In this document: positions 61,666 through 64,000 of the stretch, in pieces | Position numbering within the stretch: the stretch's first letter is position 1 | Layout of the letters: every line of letters starts with the position of its first letter | Assembly: GCF_004054195.1 (NCBI RefSeq) | Contig: NZ_SBIW01000002.1 | Location: forward strand, 434,001-498,000 | Source of the DNA: Mucilaginibacter gilvus | GTDB taxonomy: Bacteria > Bacteroidota > Bacteroidia > Sphingobacteriales > Sphingobacteriaceae | Direction: 5' to 3' | DNA: 64,000 nt | Notes under the pieces: generated by a model | Seen by the model: only the letters and a program-made list of their open reading frames with translations | What the model was told of the DNA's origin: nothing | Databases searched by the model: none | Translations under genes and position numbers: made by a program

Positions 61666-62331
61666 ATGAAAGCGTTCATCCTCAACTGCACCTTAATACC
61701 ATCGCCAAATTTTTCCAATACCGACGCTCTGATCAATAAAGCTGTGGCCCAGTTACAGGAACAGGGTGCTGAAACCGAGGTGTTACGATTGGTAGATTTT
61801 AAGGTGAAATTCGGCAACGAAAGCGACCTGGGCGATGGCGACGAGTGGCCTATCTTGTTAGAAAAAATACGGACATGCAATATATTCATCCTGGCTACTC
61901 CTATCTGGATGGGACGTTTGGCATCAACAGCGCAACTGGTTATTGAGCGGCTGGATGCCATTTTTCATGAAGAAGGTTTCGCGGATGAAGAAACAGGGCA
62001 ATATTTCACTTACAACAAAGTAGCGGGTTGCTTAATTACAGGTAACGAAGATGGTGCCCACTCCTGTGCCGCGCAAGTACTTTGGGCTATGCAGGAATTT
62101 GGCTTCACCATCCCGCCAAATGTAAACGCCTACTGGGTTGGCCTTGCCGGCCGCGGTAAAGATTATGTAGAAGCCGGCGGCGAGAAGCATTATTTCACCA
62201 ACCAAACGGTAAGATACCTCGTGGCGAATTTAATGTTCTTCGCGAAATTGTTGAAGGCGCACCCTATCGACACCAATTTAAAAGAACTCGACGAAAAAGC
62301 AAAAAAGGAAAGCGTAAAACCGGATGAATAA
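61666..62331 (+). CDS. Flavodoxin-like NAD(P)H-dependent oxidoreductase
   Basis: 221 residues from the ATG at 61666. Flavodoxin-like fold: MKAFILNCTLIPSPNFSNTDALI (phosphate-binding loop region), LRLVDFKVKFG, CNIFILATPIWMGRLASTAQLVIERLD (FMN-binding loop with the conserved P-x-W-x-G) and AGCLITGNEDGAHSCAAQVL. Such proteins are FMN-dependent NAD(P)H oxidoreductases or iron-sulfur flavoproteins without the cluster motif. The substrate is unknown. It is convergent with the GH27 gene. Confidence 0.88.
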   Translation: MKAFILNCTLIPSPNFSNTDALINKAVAQLQEQGAETEVLRLVDFKVKFGNESDLGDGDEWPILLEKIRTCNIFILATPIWMGRLASTAQLVIERLDAIFHEEGFADEETGQYFTYNKVAGCLITGNEDGAHSCAAQVLWAMQEFGFTIPPNVNAYWVGLAGRGKDYVEAGGEKHYFTNQTVRYLVANLMFFAKLLKAHPIDTNLKELDEKAKKESVKPDE

Positions 62332-62342
62332 TCAAAGTTTTC

Positions 62343-63611
62343 TTACTGCTTTACCATCTTCAGCATCAGCACATCGTGCGATGCAATATCCTGCTTAAAG
62401 TTGCCTTTTGTGGTGCCCGAAGACTTCTTTAACCAAAGATCGCGCAGGGTGTAAGTGCCGTTGGCGAGTTTTAGGTTTAAGCCGGTTGTTTTATCTTCCA
62501 CAGTCAAGTCGCCCCATTTAATATTAAGCTTTTGGGCGTGGTTAGAACGGTTTAGGAAACAAACAGCCACCTCGTTATTCTTTAGCGGCTTCACCCAAAC
62601 TTCAACGCTATCCGCCATCGGTATCTTATAGGCGGCTATACCTAAAACATCCTGATCTATCGCTACTACCTCTTTATTGGTTAAGATAGATTTGGTTTGT
62701 TCAGACATATTCCGCAGATCGTTACCGGCTGCCAGCGGAGCAGATAACATGCACCACATCGAAAAATGGGCTTTGTCTTCTGCATAGCTCATGCCGTTAC
62801 CCACTTCCAGCATATCGGCATCGTTCCAATGATTGGGGCCGTTATATTGGCGAATGGCGGGTTGTTTATCTAAAATGGTCATTACGCTGCTGGCAGTCCA
62901 GGTACCCATGTGTTTATCCTGGCTAAAATTGGCTGTGATATCGCCGGTGGTGCGGTATAATTCGCCAACGCCTTTTGCCCAAAGCCAGGGTTTGTGGTTA
63001 CCCCATTCGCACAGGCTAAAAACAATAGGCCGCCCGGTTTCCTTTAACGCCGAACTCATGGTGATGTAGGCTTCCCTTGCGTTCAGGCTATCAGTATTAC
63101 ACCAATCGTACTTTAAAAAATCAACACCCCATGATGCGTACAGGCGGGCATCCTGGTATTCGTGCCCACGGCTACCGGGGTAACCGGCGCAGGTTTTGTT
63201 ACCCGCGCAGTTGTAAATGCCAAACTTTAGGCCTTTATTATGCACATAGTCGGCAAAGGCTTTCATTCCATTAGGGAATTTCTTCGGGTCGGCAACCAAG
63301 TAGCCTTTGGTGTCGCGTTCCATCATCATCCAGCCATCATCCAACACAAAATACCGGTATCCTGCATCCTTCATGCCCGATGATACGTAAGCATCCACCA
63401 TTCCTTTCAGCAACGGCTCATCAATTTTTGTTTGGAAGGTGTTCCAGGTGTTCCAGCCCATTGGCGGGGTTGGCGCCAGGTTGCCGGTTTCCAGTTTAAC
63501 TTTGGCTACGGCCACGGGTGCCGCGCCATCAGTTTGCGCCGATGTCTTAAAATTAATTGTTAAAATCCCGGCCAAGGCCAGGCAGCCGGCTGCTAAATGT
63601 TTTGTTATCAT
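62343..63611 (-). CDS. Secreted GH27 alpha-galactosidase
   Basis: 422 residues from the ATG at 63611 (the frame runs seven residues further up). Signal peptide near residues 1-27. GH27 barrel with PPMGWNTWNTF, YFVLDDGWMM, nucleophile Asp169 in VDFLKYDWCN, and acid/base Asp266 in HWNDADMLEVGN, then a C-terminal beta domain. It hydrolyses terminal alpha-galactose from galactomannan side chains, raffinose-family sugars or similar. The gene starts five bases after the stop of the upstream gene, so both are one transcript. Confidence 0.95.
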   Translation of the reverse strand: MITKHLAAGCLALAGILTINFKTSAQTDGAAPVAVAKVKLETGNLAPTPPMGWNTWNTFQTKIDEPLLKGMVDAYVSSGMKDAGYRYFVLDDGWMMMERDTKGYLVADPKKFPNGMKAFADYVHNKGLKFGIYNCAGNKTCAGYPGSRGHEYQDARLYASWGVDFLKYDWCNTDSLNAREAYITMSSALKETGRPIVFSLCEWGNHKPWLWAKGVGELYRTTGDITANFSQDKHMGTWTASSVMTILDKQPAIRQYNGPNHWNDADMLEVGNGMSYAEDKAHFSMWCMLSAPLAAGNDLRNMSEQTKSILTNKEVVAIDQDVLGIAAYKIPMADSVEVWVKPLKNNEVAVCFLNRSNHAQKLNIKWGDLTVEDKTTGLNLKLANGTYTLRDLWLKKSSGTTKGNFKQDIASHDVLMLKMVKQ

Positions 63612-63615
63612 AGTT

Positions 63616-64000
63616 TTATTTACCTTCTGCAATGAGGAATACCGCGCCGCGGGCGGGCACGTTTACGGTTATACCACCTGCAATATCGGAAGTATTTGCC
63701 GCAATTGTAGCATAGTTTGACGGGCCACCCGAAGTACCTGAAGGCCCTGTTCCGTTGATTAAAACCTTTTGCGAAAAGGAGCCGTTATCCGTACCGCCAT
63801 TAAGGGTGTAGTAGTAATATTTTGTGCCGGGGGCGAAATTTTTAAAGCTGATGGTAACCACATGGTCGGCGCTGCTCCTGTTTACCAATACCGTACCTGC
63901 CTGCCCCGATGTAAACGACGAAGCGTAACTCATAATATCAGGGCTGCCGGTTACGGTTGAGCTTACCATCCTATCGCCAAAGTATTTTTGGAAGTAATAC
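63616..64000 (-). CDS. C-terminal part of a secreted, probably glycan-acting protein
   Basis: The frame is open to the right edge; 127 residues are visible (YYFQKYFGDRMVSSTVTG ... RGAVFLIAEGK). The sequence is a beta-sandwich-like tail rich in Thr, Gly, Ser and Tyr (GTVLVNRSSADHVVTISFKNF, KYYYYTLNGGTD), as found after the catalytic domain of several Bacteroidota glycoside hydrolases such as arabinofuranosidase-like enzymes. The catalytic part is outside the window, so I do not name a family. It is the promoter-proximal partner of the GH27 gene. Confidence 0.75.
   Translation of the reverse strand, partial: YYFQKYFGDRMVSSTVTGSPDIMSYASSFTSGQAGTVLVNRSSADHVVTISFKNFAPGTKYYYYTLNGGTDNGSFSQKVLINGTGPSGTSGGPSNYATIAANTSDIAGGITVNVPARGAVFLIAEGK

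Overview
This window is chromosomal DNA from a Bacteroidota bacterium, most likely family Sphingobacteriaceae; the gene set looks like Mucilaginibacter or a close relative, and the genus is my inference. The signs are Bacteroidota-type promoters (TAnnTTTG boxes close to start codons), near absence of Shine-Dalgarno sequences, many secreted glycoside hydrolases, and lineage-typical genes (DUF3943 protein, OmpA with thrombospondin-type repeats, a TPR/membrane/HTH regulator, a secreted two-domain NagZ-like GH3). I see no rRNA, tRNA, CRISPR array, prophage or intact insertion sequence. Short hairpin repeats in the intergenic spaces are abundant.

Layout. 1-5.6 kb: the 3' end of trhO, an N-terminally truncated GH144-like glucanase beside a hairpin-repeat cluster, a secreted esterase, a small lipoprotein and a histidine kinase/response regulator pair. 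5.6-11.1 kb: small unknown proteins (one of 59 aa, newly called), a ComA-type phosphosulfolactate synthase, a DUF3943 protein and a TPR protein. 11.3-17.1 kb: an ALDH7-type aldehyde dehydrogenase, a subtilisin-like protease and a large secreted macroglobulin-like protein. 17.1-22.1 kb: a methionine operon, metH-metF, behind a clear SAM-I riboswitch. 22.8-28.6 kb: a Bax-inhibitor-1 family protein, murQ, a C-terminal processing protease and a NagZ-like GH3; murQ and the GH3 fit peptidoglycan recycling.

29.7-37.1 kb: a surface-glycan locus with five recognisable glycosyltransferases, one unrecognised protein and an MsbA-like ABC exporter. 37.2-43.8 kb: meaB, Xaa-Pro aminopeptidase, a highly expressed OmpA porin-like protein, a 47-aa membrane protein, ridA and recG. 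43.8-44.5 kb: a HigBA toxin-antitoxin module with an unusual Shine-Dalgarno and a perfect 22-bp inverted repeat over the antitoxin stop codon. 44.5-51.3 kb: an M28 peptidase, an MFS transporter, a TPR-HTH regulator, a zinc-ribbon miniprotein and a polysaccharide deacetylase. 51.9-54.2 kb: a TetR-controlled MFS efflux operon with a visible 18-bp palindromic operator.

55-64 kb: carbohydrate metabolism, with a PfkB kinase, a GH20 hexosaminidase, a Nudix-fold regulator whose catalytic box is degenerate, an esterase in its operon, a divergent frameshifted sugar isomerase-like gene, a flavodoxin-like oxidoreductase, a GH27 alpha-galactosidase and the end of another secreted protein. A perfect 25-bp palindrome between the Nudix regulator and the isomerase gene is the best candidate operator here.

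The observations I rank highest are this Nudix/palindrome locus, the 22-bp inverted repeat at higA, a two-block GTTAAC element found twice in gene-free spacers, a nested-hairpin element near 22.3 kb, and the riboswitch plus start-site hairpin before metH.
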